Part shown: positions 22,875-33,529 of the stretch, piece by piece
How positions within the stretch are numbered: position 1 is the first letter of the stretch
Layout of the letters: the number at the start of each line of letters is the position of its first letter
NCBI GenBank assembly: GCA_965153455.1
Contig: OZ234498.1
Location: 4,774,001-4,838,000 of the forward strand
Direction: 5' to 3'
From: Sphagnum compactum
Taxonomy: Eukaryota > Bryophyta > Sphagnopsida > Sphagnales
DNA: 64,000 nt
The notes under the pieces: generated by a model
Database searches by the model: none
Seen by the model: only the letters and a program-made list of their open reading frames with translations
What the model was told of the DNA's origin: nothing
Made by a program: the position numbers and the translations under genes

Positions 22875-25800
22875 AATAGTTGTTGAAGGAAAAGAAAAAA
22901 GAAAGATCACAGATGAAATTCCATCACAGCTTCTTCAAGTTCTTCCACAGCCTTCCTCCGATTCCTTGGCAAAGTTTTCTACGGAGGATGCGCAAAACGC
23001 TCGCACGCATGCGCGCCATCGTCCCCCTTGTCGCCGTCGTCGCCTTCGTCTTCTACTCACGCCCTATAGGCACTCAAGAAAGATATTCATCCACATGGTT
23101 CGGACATGTCCATCCACATAATGTCAGATTCATCAAAAATTCATCCTAATTTGGTTGTAAAAGGATTGTTATTCATCTTTGTTTCTTTCTTTTTTCTCTT
23201 TTTTTTAAAAACTACAACCACATATGTGCACATATGTGTATGTATGTATGTGTATGATATATGTATGTATCAACCACATACTATTTGGTAGGTTGTAAGT
23301 GTATTATATTCATAGAGTTCACTTACAACCTTATTTGATAGATGTGTCTCAATTCACTTGGACAAGAATTACTTAACAATGGGCAATAAGAAGTACCATG
23401 TCATTCAACATACTAAAACTATTGTTGGTTTTTAATCATCATACTTTGCAAAAATATTTAAATTTGTCCAAAAAATGGGTGTAGTAGCCCAAATCTAACT
23501 ATTTTAGATTTTGAATATTAAAAGATAAACATAAAATTTTTCTTGAATGTATTTTGAATATGCCACAGTAGCCCAACAAAGAGGATTACAACGAGGTTCA
23601 ATTTTTGAAACACTCATCAACATGAGATTAAATTTTTAAACTTATTATTTGCCCCTTTGAAAATGATTTAATGCCAAAAGTTAGTCACAAGTATAGTATC
23701 CTTTTATTGATGTCTCAATTTTAGCAATTTTTTGGTGAGAGCAAAATGTGTTTCCAATATAGGCAAATGGTGAGCAACCATGCCAATATTGTGGAGCCTA
23801 ATGTGCAAGCTTCATTATTTAAATGGCATGCATATAAGTGACGTAGGTTATCATGGCATAATAAATAAATAACTTGTTTTCATTAAAATATCAAATTTGA
23901 ATTTGAGATTTAATGATTCCCCGTGTATATGTCCAATACAAATATAAAGTATGAATTATTTAATTTTGTGATGACCTTAATTAATTGGGCTCATGGATCC
24001 TAAATAAATTAGAAATTTCTTTCTTTGACATAAGCAAATTAAAATAATCAACCCAAATGTAAGTTGGAGACATCAAAAAGACCAAAGAAATTGAAACATT
24101 GGTGATGATGTGGGCACCTTGTACATGTGGTTTTCATGTATTATTCTCGAAACCAACATTTTTTTGCACAAATTTTTCTTTCAATTCAAATCTTGACATG
24201 CTTGACCAACTATACATGTCATCAACCAAAAAAATGTTACATTTTTTTTTCATTTTTCATCTTTCTCTTCTCCTCTTCCATTAGAATTGCTCTATTTTTT
24301 GCTATTCAATATAGAGCATAAGGAAAAAATAGAAAACAAAGAAGAAAAATAGTTATGATTTATGTAAACTTATACTTTGGGTATTTCATTTAAGACGTAG
24401 GGTGGGGAAAACATGATGACTTGGATGAAATCATCCACGTACCATGTGTTTTAAACAACAATCAATAGCTACTATTATTCCCTATTGCCATTACTCCCTA
24501 AAGACTTCATCACCTCCTTAAAATGGGCAAGTATATATTTTATATGCTAAAAATTCCAAGCAAATAATTTAACAAAAATTTGCATACGGGGTTTAAATCA
24601 GACATCCATGAACAATGGGAAGCTTCAACCTATTACATTTTTTGTACATGAAAAAAATATTGTCATAATGTGCAAAAAAAGAAATTGAAAATGCACACAT
24701 ACCTTGAACAAAATTGGGAAGTCCAAAGTGCTAAACTCATCATAATATTCTCTTAAACTTCTTCACCCACATTACTATTAGAAAACTAAAATTTGTATCA
24801 AACACTAGTAATTCTACACAAATTACAACTTTTTACATGTTTAGGATAAATGAATCTTGTCATTTTAGTCACCACATTCGATAGAAAAAGGTTTTTTTTA
24901 AGAAAGCCAATGTAGTTGCATATGAACATTATACACCTTTAGGTGGTCCAATGTGAACAAGGAGTTTACTATTCAAAGTTGTACATTTAATTGGTAAATA
25001 GTTCAACAAAATGGTATTGGTTATATTATACCTCATTTGGATTAGGCATTCAATGCTATGCAAACTCAAGGGACACATGTAATCGATATTGCAATTATTG
25101 TGGTGGTCACTATGAGAAATTGCATCCGTCAAAACCACACTACCTTGCAACTAAAATTCAAAAACAACTCATATACAATTCTTGTGCAACTATCCTTTCA
25201 GTATTATAATTATTATGCAACTATCCCCTTAGATATACGATGTATTAATATAAATTGTCATGTCAAAAAATCAATTAATTGTATTGTAATTGTAAACGAG
25301 TTGACAATGGATAATCTATATGATAACTTATACACATTATACATACATATGCAGTCAATCATGTTTGACTTTTTAAAAAGTTACATTATAGTTGCATGTG
25401 ACAATTATTTTAAAATTGTTGTAAATTTGTCACTCAAACAACAACTATGTTACAACTAATGTACAATGTACATACATGTGATCATGCCATGTGTTCACAT
25501 TTCCATCACCCATTATGGGATACATTTGTAACTAATATTCAACTATGATTCCATTTAATTAATTAGTACAGTCATTAGTGCACCACTATTAAAGCACTAT
25601 TATTCAACTATGTTATGATTATAATACAACTACATATAAGTTAATAAAGATACATATTCATATGTAATGTTTTATAAAGAATTATTGTTTCAATAATTTG
25701 ATTATTAATATGAATAAATAAGTGTAATTCATAAAGTTAATTTACCATTAACTAACAAAGTAATTATTTATTAAATATTAATCACATAAATTTTTATCCA

Positions 25801-27254
25801 AGTTGGAGATATTTCATAATGAATTTGATTGATTATTTATGATATTTATTAATTCATCAATAATTATAAAATCTTTAATTATTTAAATTCATTAACTAAT
25901 TAATTTTTTGGATACATATGATTAATTTAGATGTGAAATTAAAAGCAGGATGTATATTATATTAAAAATTAAATTCGATGTACATATGTATATGCTTATT
26001 TATAACTTCATGTTTTTAGCCAAATTCATATTTAGCGTTTAATATTTAGTAACAAGTTTTTTTCAGTAATTTGTTACATATGAATTATTATGTAATTTAC
26101 TAAATTATTATGAATTATAAATAAGTTTGATTCATATAATTTGTTCATTAGTTAATTAAAATAAATAATATTTTTCAAAACTTCAAATGATGAGTAACTT
26201 ATTATATGAATTTAAATAATTAATCATCTAAAAATAATAATTATTTCAAATCACTATTTCAAATAACTAAATAATTAATTCACATACTTAATTATCATAT
26301 AATCACTAATTTAATTGTTAATTCACATAATGAAAAATAAGCACAAAGCATGTGGGAAAATCTTTCTAGCGTAAACTGGCCCATCACCGATTACTTACTT
26401 ATGATTGAACAATTATTTATATTTTCATCATATGTGTTTCATTTTGAGCGATTTAAAATGTTATGGGAACATTACTTCAAGCTCTAAAAATCATCTTTGA
26501 AGTGCAAAGGAAAAGGAATAAGTTGAAAATAATAATAATGATAAATAAGTTTTCCAACTTATAAGACGTTTTTTTCTTTTCCTCTTTGGACCCCAAATCC
26601 TACTTTCAAACCTCATAACTTTCATATTTCTTATTCATTTAAAACAATTTAAAGTGTTATAGGACTACCACCTAAAGTTTTACAAATCATTTTGAACTCT
26701 AATAACAACACAGCAACATACAGGAAATTTTTTGAGTGTTTGGGAACCAGCTTTTGTAGTGTTTAGAGGTTAATTTTTTAGTTCTTGACCCCCTCTACTT
26801 TGGGGGGGGGCATAACTTTTCAATTCTATTCCCGTTTTTTACAATTTTTTATGTGTTAGATGTGTCAATATGAGGGGTTCAAGTTTTGTTCGAACACTAG
26901 AAACAATAGAGCCTTCATGTTGGATATCATTGGTGTTCCTTGAGCGCTGAACTTTTCAATCACCAACCGGTTTACCCTATAGTTGTAACTCAATTACAAC
27001 TCAATTTGCAACTCAGGAATAACTAAAAGATTTAACCCATATGCTTTGTTTTTGAATATCATGTTACAAATTATATAAAAAAAGCTTGTTCTTTTATATT
27101 CTCACATTAAAATACATGTGCTAATTTGGGATGAGTTCAAAAATGTTTAACCCAAAAGCAAAACATAAATTTTAAAAATAAAATTTCATGACTATTCTTT
27201 AATTCACTTAGTCTTGTGTTTACCTACCTACTTAAATAAGTAGGTCCTACTTTT

Positions 27255-27278
27255 CTACCTACCTACGTAGGTAGGTAG
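27255..27278. repeat. Perfect 24-bp palindrome in CTAC/GTAG-rich block
   Basis: Six tetranucleotide units centred on ACGT read identically on both strands. Further CTAC and GTAG words fill about 27220-27335, giving several overlapping foldbacks. Confidence 0.85.
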
Positions 27279-27716
27279 GTCCTAGGTAAACATGTAGGTA
27301 TCTAGGTTTTAAGACCTACCAACCTACCTATGTGTAATTATGTACGGCCTATTTAATTATTAAATAAATATTTTAATGTATTTTTAAAAATATATAATTA
27401 ATATGATGTGGCAATTTTCAATTATCTCACATGTCATAATCTCGAACCATCGTTAATAATCATAATGGACAATGGAGATTAATATTTTGAAAGTAAACTA
27501 AATTTATGTCCAAAAATTTTCATAGTGCCACATGTTAGATTTTAATAAATGGATGATCATAATGATGTCATCATGTCATCATGGGTGCAATTATAATGAA
27601 ATCGCATAGTAGTTGAAAATGAGTTGTTTTAATAGAGATGTAATTAAACTGCAATGAGTTGCATTGTATATAGTTGGAACTTTGCAATTTATGCAACTTG
27701 TCCATTAGCATTCACA

Positions 27717-27760
27717 CACTAATAGAAAAATGTCAATTTATGACTACAATTTGTGATTAA
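27717..27760 (+). mobile_element. CACTA-like terminus
   Basis: Starts CACTAATAGAAAAATGTCA and resembles the terminus at 57567 (CACTAGAAGAAAAAGGTCA). Both are followed by sequence rich in gcaac and gac words. The opposite end of an element was not located. Confidence 0.4.
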
Positions 27761-28260
27761 AAAACGTTGCAATTGACGTTACAACTAAAAAATCTTTTAG
27801 TTGCATAAATGAAGTTGCATTGAACCTTTTTAATCGCAAAGGATGATTTAGTGTGATGTTAACATGTTTCCCATGGATGAAATATACGGTCAACATATAC
27901 ATTTCCATCTTTTGATTAGTGTATAACATTTGCAACTACTAACCATTCTTTTGCAACTAATAAAATAATCCTATCACTAATTGCCATTTGTCAACATAAT
28001 AAATTTTTGGACAATTTTTTTATTATTGAATATTAATATTGGATGGCCATAAAATTTCAACACATACTCTAACTAGATTTTGACACGTGACATAATCAAA
28101 AGTTGCACCTAAAGTTATGCAACATAAACTAGTTTTAATGAATCATCTGGGAACTATCCAAAGGATGACTTATGAAACTTAAAGTTGCATTGCATAAATT
28201 TTGAAGTCAGAAAATTTTGTTAAAAAATGAGGTACTCTTCTTTTTGGTGGCTTTCGACGG

Positions 28261-28460
28261 TATTGAGGATTGCACTATTTACCGATGCTCGCTGTCTCTC
28301 TCTCTCGGAATGTGTCTCAAAGCTCAGTCTCCTCTGTTAATGACCCCCACTTTTGTGACGGCATTGAGGATTGCACTATTTACCGATGCTCGTTGTCTCT
28401 CTCTTGGATTGTGTCTCAAAGCTCAGTCTCCTCTGTTATTGACCCCCACTTTTGTAACGA
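28261..28460. repeat. Two-unit 101-bp tandem duplication, right arm
   Basis: Units start at 28261 and 28362, each with attgaggattgcactattta and gacccccacttttgt. Counterpart of 7616-7837, with shorter CT runs. Likely kinase promoter or leader. Confidence 0.85.
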
Positions 28461-29050
28461 TCGACGAAAGGAAAAAGGTATGGTGTTTTTTACGATGGCC
28501 GATTTATGTCGGAGTCATGACATTGACTAATTGAAACGTTTGCATCTGCGCATCGTGAATCGTTTGATTTGATACTTTACTTTGGGTGTCGAGTTACATC
28601 TCTGCTGGACTCTGACTTTGTTTGTTTGTTTTCCCAGTTTTGTTTCCGTTGCTTTGAGAAGAAATTCGTTAGCTGGTGATGCGTGTTTGAATTTTGGATA
28701 CTAAATTGCGATGAGTTTTTCAATTTGAAATTACAAAGAGTTGGAGAGATTCCTTTTGATAGCTCTGAATTATTACACGCTTGCGTTGTAGGGGTTGCCA
28801 TCCTAACGTACTTCCGGTGAGTGTGAGCTGTGTAACACTTTTTTTTTTGCACCTGTGTGGCATGTCAGGCGGCCAAGGCGCTCTTGAAGCTGATGAGAGA
28901 AATTTCGATCTAGGAGCAGAGAGGATCTCAACACAAGTCGAGGTATAATCCCGTTCCAAGTCAGTTTTCATTTGATGATAGATCCACCATATACCTCTCT
29001 AAACTCAATTTGATCGATTGCATTTACTAGCTGCCTTCTCTAGCTCTCTT

Positions 29051-29380
29051 AGAGCATCACAGCGGTGCTCAGTATGTGACCCTACACAATAAATAATTTG
29101 ATGAAGAAAAGTCAAAACATTTTGGTTTGGCTCAAAAAATTTGCTCAGTTTGCTGAGGCTGGTAAAAGGCATAGCAAACACCTGCCAGAGAAGAGTATAA
29201 TAAATATGATTATCAGCTGCTCCCTGATTGACCAATCCAGGAGGATGGCTATTAGTAGTCTCCTACCTGTTTGCCATCTCGATTTTAGTTTTATCGGTGG
29301 GATTGGAAAAAAACTAAACAATTTTAAACTTGGATGCGAGAAATATTTTTGCACATACTGAGCACCACCAGGGATACTTT
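29051..29380. mobile_element. MITE, GTGCTCAGTATGTG family
   Basis: About 330 bp with terminal inverted repeats containing GGTGCTCAGTATGTG (29064-29078) and its complement near 29352-29366, starting AGAGCATC. Same family as 42055-42386. The interior shares aagtcaaaaca, gctgaggctggtaaaaggca and aagaaatatttttgca-type stretches. Non-coding. Not present in the left arm. Confidence 0.8.
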
Positions 29381-29381
29381 T

Positions 29382-29801
29382 AGAGCATCTCCAGAGGTAA
29401 GGTAGCTGTAAAACACAACCAGTACAGCAGTCCAATGTCATGGATTCCTTGAAAATTTTCTTTGGACATGGAAAAAGGCACATTTTTTGGGGCCTTGAAG
29501 AGCCCTGGAAGAGTGTAATAAATAAGAAATGAAATAAGAAATGATTGATGTTGACGTTTATAATTGACAATTGTAATGATTTGCCCAAGTGGTGCAATTG
29601 GAAAAATGCACTAAATAAGAAATGATTGTTATTCATTGTTCTTGATTGGCCGACCATAATGATTGGCCCAAGTGGTGAGATTAAACTGCCTTTCACTTTA
29701 TTCTGTCTATTTTTTCTTGTTTATGAGGGACATTTGATTTATATTAAGGATGTGATAAATCCCGATTATTGAGGGTGTGAGTGTGAGGGTGGAGATGCTC
29801 T
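29382..29801. mobile_element. MITE with AGAGCATCTCCA ends
   Basis: 420 bp bounded by perfect 12-bp inverted ends (29382-29393 and 29790-29801). It abuts the preceding MITE by one base, suggesting insertion side by side or a composite. Non-coding. Confidence 0.65.
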
Positions 29802-30558
29802 CGCCCACCACTAACATGGTGTTACCATAAATATATCTCTTTCTGAAGGTTGCATTGGCTTTCTTTCTTCTTGCTTATGTCAATTGATGTATAGCATCCT
29901 GAACTGCTCATGTCTGCAATTCCATTTCCTCAACAATACTACATGAGGTTGGAATTACCTAATACAAAGTTTAAATGAAACCTCTATTACAATTTTGCAT
30001 TTTCCACATAGGCATAAAGAAGATGGTTGCTATATAGGAATGAGAGAAAATTGATGACAACACTTCTCATTCACTGAATTGTCATTGTGAGAACAGTAAT
30101 TGCATGGAATGAGAGTCTGCTTGAACTTCAGTCAGGGCCTGAAGAACAAGGGTTTAGTGTACAGTTTGTGTTTCTGTTGCAGCATTGCATGGTTGATGTG
30201 AACTCTTTGAGGTTTTGAAAAAATCTGAGTCATCTGCAGTGTAACTCCATGAAACAATTATAATCCTTTGCATTCCTACTTGGAAGAAGTACATACATGC
30301 AGATGGTTCTCACTGTTATGTAGACATCACTGTAACCCTGTAACAACAATGATAATTTGTTCTCAAGTTTGCATACCTTAAGGATGTACTGCTAAGATAA
30401 AGGATTCAGGCTGCACTCAAGAATTTCAAGGCATCCTTGATTGTGTGATTCATTCTTATATTTCCTCGTTTGCACTCTTATGTACAATAGGACCTACTCA
30501 TATGTACTTTGTCACAGGAAATGTGCCTTTTTCTTGCTTTCTATGTAAACTGGTGCTA

Positions 30559-30715
30559 ATATGACACTGGATGATGTGAATGAGCCTAGGTCCATGTCAA
30601 GAGGAACAGACAAAGTTTGTGAAAAATGGCAGTCCTATGTTTTGAAATCAAGTGACATTGACACAACTTCAAGCTCTAGACCTGACAAAACTAATCCTGA
30701 CATGACTGAATACTG
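30559..30715 (+). pseudogene. Coding-like upstream exon remnant of right kinase gene
   Basis: Reads MTLDDVNEPRSMSRGTDKV... and stops at TGA after DMTEY. The left arm has the same segment, where the frame runs on through FEQPMRSLRQAQQLQKR but carries an earlier TGA. The right copy loses that longer frame through a 2-base deletion. It ends about 370 bp before the kinase ATG. It could be a decayed 5' exon or an upstream frame. I recognise no domain. Confidence 0.35.
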
Positions 30716-31086
30716 ATGGATGTTTACAGTACTTGATAAGGTTTGAACAACCCATGCGAAGTTTGAGGCAGGCACAACAACTCCAGAAAAGGAAAATTAT
30801 ACAAGGTTTCTCCTTGCCCTGCTACTGTTTCAAGGTTGTTGACATCTTCAACACATGTTCCATCTTTGTTTGTAGCAGCAACATCATCCGGGGTTTTTTG
30901 GGACCACCACTGGTACAATAGCATTCCATCTTCCAACATCACTATATCTGAGACCAAGAATTAAGAGAGCATCTCAAATCTGTAATCTCATTAGTTGTAA
31001 AGAGGGAGCTGTGAAGATTTGCAACTCTAGTCCAGGTCCCCTCCTCTGCAATATCTTCTCTTTTGGACAACAGCTTTTTGACTCCC

Positions 31087-32997
31087 ATGGCTGACCTTGT
31101 TATCAGCAAGTGCTCAGATAGAGTCCAGGAGATTCATAAACAATTCAGTGCCAATAAACCTGTACTGAACCAGAAACAATGTGAACTTCTACTAAAGATG
31201 CTTCAAGCAACCACAGACACAATCAAGAGGATGATACATTCTCTTCCCACATCACTTCAAAGCAGCACGTTAGTGATGCGTATGGCAAATGACCTGTATC
31301 GAGTGGTGCTCAAGGGCAAGGATTTGGTCAAGGCCTGCTGCAGCGAACAGTGGTGGCTGGAAGCTGTATTTCAGATGGACAATGCAGCCACCTTTGCAGA
31401 CATCCTTGTGGATCTCCAGGGTTGTATTGATGTGGTGTCTGCATTCTATGCAGCCAAGGGTGGTCTTCAGGGTGGTGTTGGTGAGAGCTTGAAAGTTGAA
31501 ACAGTAACCAAACATGAGCTGGAGCAAGATTGGAAGCTACTAGAGGAAAGGCTACAAGTAAAACCTTCTTCTAGAATTTCAATTTTCACCCATCTTGCAA
31601 TCTGGTGGCAGGGTGACCGGATACGTGAACTGATAATGCCACAATTGATGGCAAGATTGCATTGGATCCGAACCAAACAAGATGGTGATGCCCTACCAGA
31701 TATCTTCAATGTGGAGGAACGGTCCTTGACATGTTTGAGGTCTTGTGGGCGAGGCGCATTTGCATCGGTCTCCAAAGGCACATGGTTGGGTATCAAGTGT
31801 GCTAAGAAAGTATTTAGCATAGACACTGAAGATTCTGGGAGTCCCAAATCTTTTGTAGACCGTGAAGGAGAGTTCAAGCAAGAGGTGAGCATGCTGGCAA
31901 GGTTGAACCATCCCAACATTGTAAAATTCTTGGCTCATGGAAAATGTATGGAAAAGAGCAAATGGGAGCGTTTCATTGTGATGGAGCTGATGGAGAGGAA
32001 CCTTCATGATGTCATTGAAGAGTTCTCCTGTAGAAGAAGACAAGTTCCTTTCAGGTACTGTGAAGCCATAGATATAATGTTGCAGGTGGCCAAAGCCATG
32101 CACTATTTGCATATGCAAGAGCTTGCTCATCGGGATTTGAAACCTAGCAATGTGTTGGTTAGTGCAAGCAGTTTGGAAAGCTCAGATGTTGTTGGCAGAT
32201 ACATGTGTATCAAAATTGCTGATTTTGGTCTCTCCAAGGTTGTTGACAATTCGGTCCCATCAGTTTTGTCACAAGATAAAGTCGGTACAACAGTGTACAG
32301 AGCACCTGAGATGGCCTCAAAGGGCTCGAGTATTTCATTTCCCAAAGCTGATGTCTACAGCTTTGGCATCATGTGCTCAGAGATTTTGTCCGGGAAGCTT
32401 CCTTTTGATGGGGTGCCTAGGTGTGACTTGGAGAGCAGATTAATGGAGGAAGACTTAAGACCAGAATTACCCACCAATTGTGCTGGTCTGACATCCTTGA
32501 TAAAAGAGTGTTGGGCACGGGATGCAACACAAAGGCCCGGATTTCTGGAGATATTTGAAAGGCTCAAGAGTTTAAACAGTGAGCTTCTGATGGTTGATCA
32601 TCTGGATCAGGAGCCTAGTTTTGAGGACAAAGAGCCAAAATCAAGCTCCTCAACGAAACATAAGGAAAACTTACAGCAACCCATTCAGGTAATGAATGGA
32701 GGTGACAGGCAGACAGATGAGATCAAGATGTTGGCAACTGTTCATGGAGTCATCAATGCATATCCTTCTGAAGATCAAAGTCTTGTCAGTAGGTTAACGA
32801 ATGCAACCCCTCCTGAGTTGGGCAAAGGGCAATGGGGTATGAAGGCGAAGGAACCTCAGAATGATGATGTTGCCGATGATGGAGATATCCTTACTCAGCC
32901 ATGGCCATTGAATGGATGCCCTGAAGATATGAGACTTTCACACCCTTCAGTGCAGACGGAGAACCATTCTCAACAGTTGTGTGCAAAATCATCTTGA
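31087..32997 (+). CDS. TKL-type protein kinase, right copy, frameshifted before LOTUS domains
   Basis: The start is the first ATG of the frame (MADLV...). 636 residues end at TGA after LCAKSS. N-terminal helical region, then a kinase domain at roughly residues 215-496 with GRGAFASV, IKCAKKVF, HRDLKPSN, DFG and YRAPEM all present, then an acidic and Ser-rich linker. About ten substitutions and one extra codon separate it from the left copy. One extra base in an A run at about 32984-32988 (gcaaaatc, against gcagatc in the left copy) shifts the frame and removes the two LOTUS domains, which remain open just downstream. As written it encodes a kinase without LOTUS domains. An active serine/threonine or dual-specificity kinase is plausible; substrate unknown. 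Confidence 0.88.
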   Translation: MADLVISKCSDRVQEIHKQFSANKPVLNQKQCELLLKMLQATTDTIKRMIHSLPTSLQSSTLVMRMANDLYRVVLKGKDLVKACCSEQWWLEAVFQMDNAATFADILVDLQGCIDVVSAFYAAKGGLQGGVGESLKVETVTKHELEQDWKLLEERLQVKPSSRISIFTHLAIWWQGDRIRELIMPQLMARLHWIRTKQDGDALPDIFNVEERSLTCLRSCGRGAFASVSKGTWLGIKCAKKVFSIDTEDSGSPKSFVDREGEFKQEVSMLARLNHPNIVKFLAHGKCMEKSKWERFIVMELMERNLHDVIEEFSCRRRQVPFRYCEAIDIMLQVAKAMHYLHMQELAHRDLKPSNVLVSASSLESSDVVGRYMCIKIADFGLSKVVDNSVPSVLSQDKVGTTVYRAPEMASKGSSISFPKADVYSFGIMCSEILSGKLPFDGVPRCDLESRLMEEDLRPELPTNCAGLTSLIKECWARDATQRPGFLEIFERLKSLNSELLMVDHLDQEPSFEDKEPKSSSSTKHKENLQQPIQVMNGGDRQTDEIKMLATVHGVINAYPSEDQSLVSRLTNATPPELGKGQWGMKAKEPQNDDVADDGDILTQPWPLNGCPEDMRLSHPSVQTENHSQQLCAKSS

Positions 32998-33529
32998 GCA
33001 AAGAGGAGCTTCAGGCAATGCAACAAACTTTACTAGCCCCCAAGGTAGTTCCCCAAGCTTTTCTCAGATACAACCAGTGGACCTTTCAGGACTAAAGCAG
33101 CAATTTCTGGAACTACTGAATCTGAATGGGGGAAGGATAGCCCTTAGGCGCATCCAGGGTGAATATCAGAAACAGTTTTATCACCCACTTGTTCTAACAG
33201 ATTACCACCCCTTGAAACTTGTTGACTTGATCAGAAAGATGGGATCTCCTCTGAGTATCAACTCTGAAGGTCATAAGATCTTGCATTTGGCCTCAGTACA
33301 GCTAAGTGATCTTTTAGGATTGAAGCAACAATTGGTGGAGCTCCTGAAAAATAGAGGAAAAATGGTTCTTTCCCAAGTCCCTGCTGAATACGACAGACAC
33401 TTTGGACGGCCTCTCTGTTTATGTGACTACAATGCCTCCAAACTTATCAACTTGATCAAGGAGATGCCTGACTCTTTAAGGATCGAGGTTGCAGCTGGTC
33501 AGCCAGAGATTCTGTGTTTGGCAAAGTAA
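32984..33529 (+). pseudogene. Two LOTUS/OST-HTH domains, out of frame with right kinase
   Basis: Open for about 180 codons with no ATG near its start, so it is the continuation of the kinase gene after the 1-base shift. LOTUS 1 lies at about 33080-33290 (FLELLNLNGGRIALRRI, EYQKQF, KLVDLIRKMG). LOTUS 2 lies at about 33310-33526 (LVELLKNRGKMVLSQV, PAEYDRHFGRPLCL, ASKLINLIKEMPDSLRI). LOTUS 1 is complete here, unlike in the left copy. LOTUS domains are known from germ-granule proteins, MARF1 and plant RNA-binding proteins. Attachment to a protein kinase is unusual. Confidence 0.8.

Larger units (their letters stand above)
22875..28103. other. Long AT-rich intergenic region
   Basis: A GC-rich stretch to about 23090 is probably the promoter or leader of the minus-strand DUF3685-like gene. 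It also opens a plus-strand frame from an ATG at 22913 (MKFHHSFFKF, hydrophobic centre IVPLVAVVAFVFY) to 23149, a weak candidate for a small protein. Beyond that the sequence is AT-rich with no convincing gene. A 10-bp stem (gttgtaagtg / cacttacaac) lies near 23286-23324, and a poly-G run near 26804. Confidence 0.5.
28632..30058. other. Segment present only in the right arm
   Basis: Absent from the left arm, where the flanks join between a gtttgtttg run and gaaaattgatgac. It contains a possible short exon at 28862-28942 (+): ATG, 27 codons (MSGGQGALEADERNFDLG...), then a GAG/GTATAA donor. Two adjacent MITEs follow at 29051-29801. If the exon is a real first exon of the kinase gene, the left copy has lost it. 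If not, the whole segment may be an insertion. Confidence 0.55.

Noticed and set aside
31063-31086. Earlier start of the kinase at MDNSFLTP
   Set aside because: The first codon there is TTG, not ATG, in both copies; the first ATG is eight codons later.
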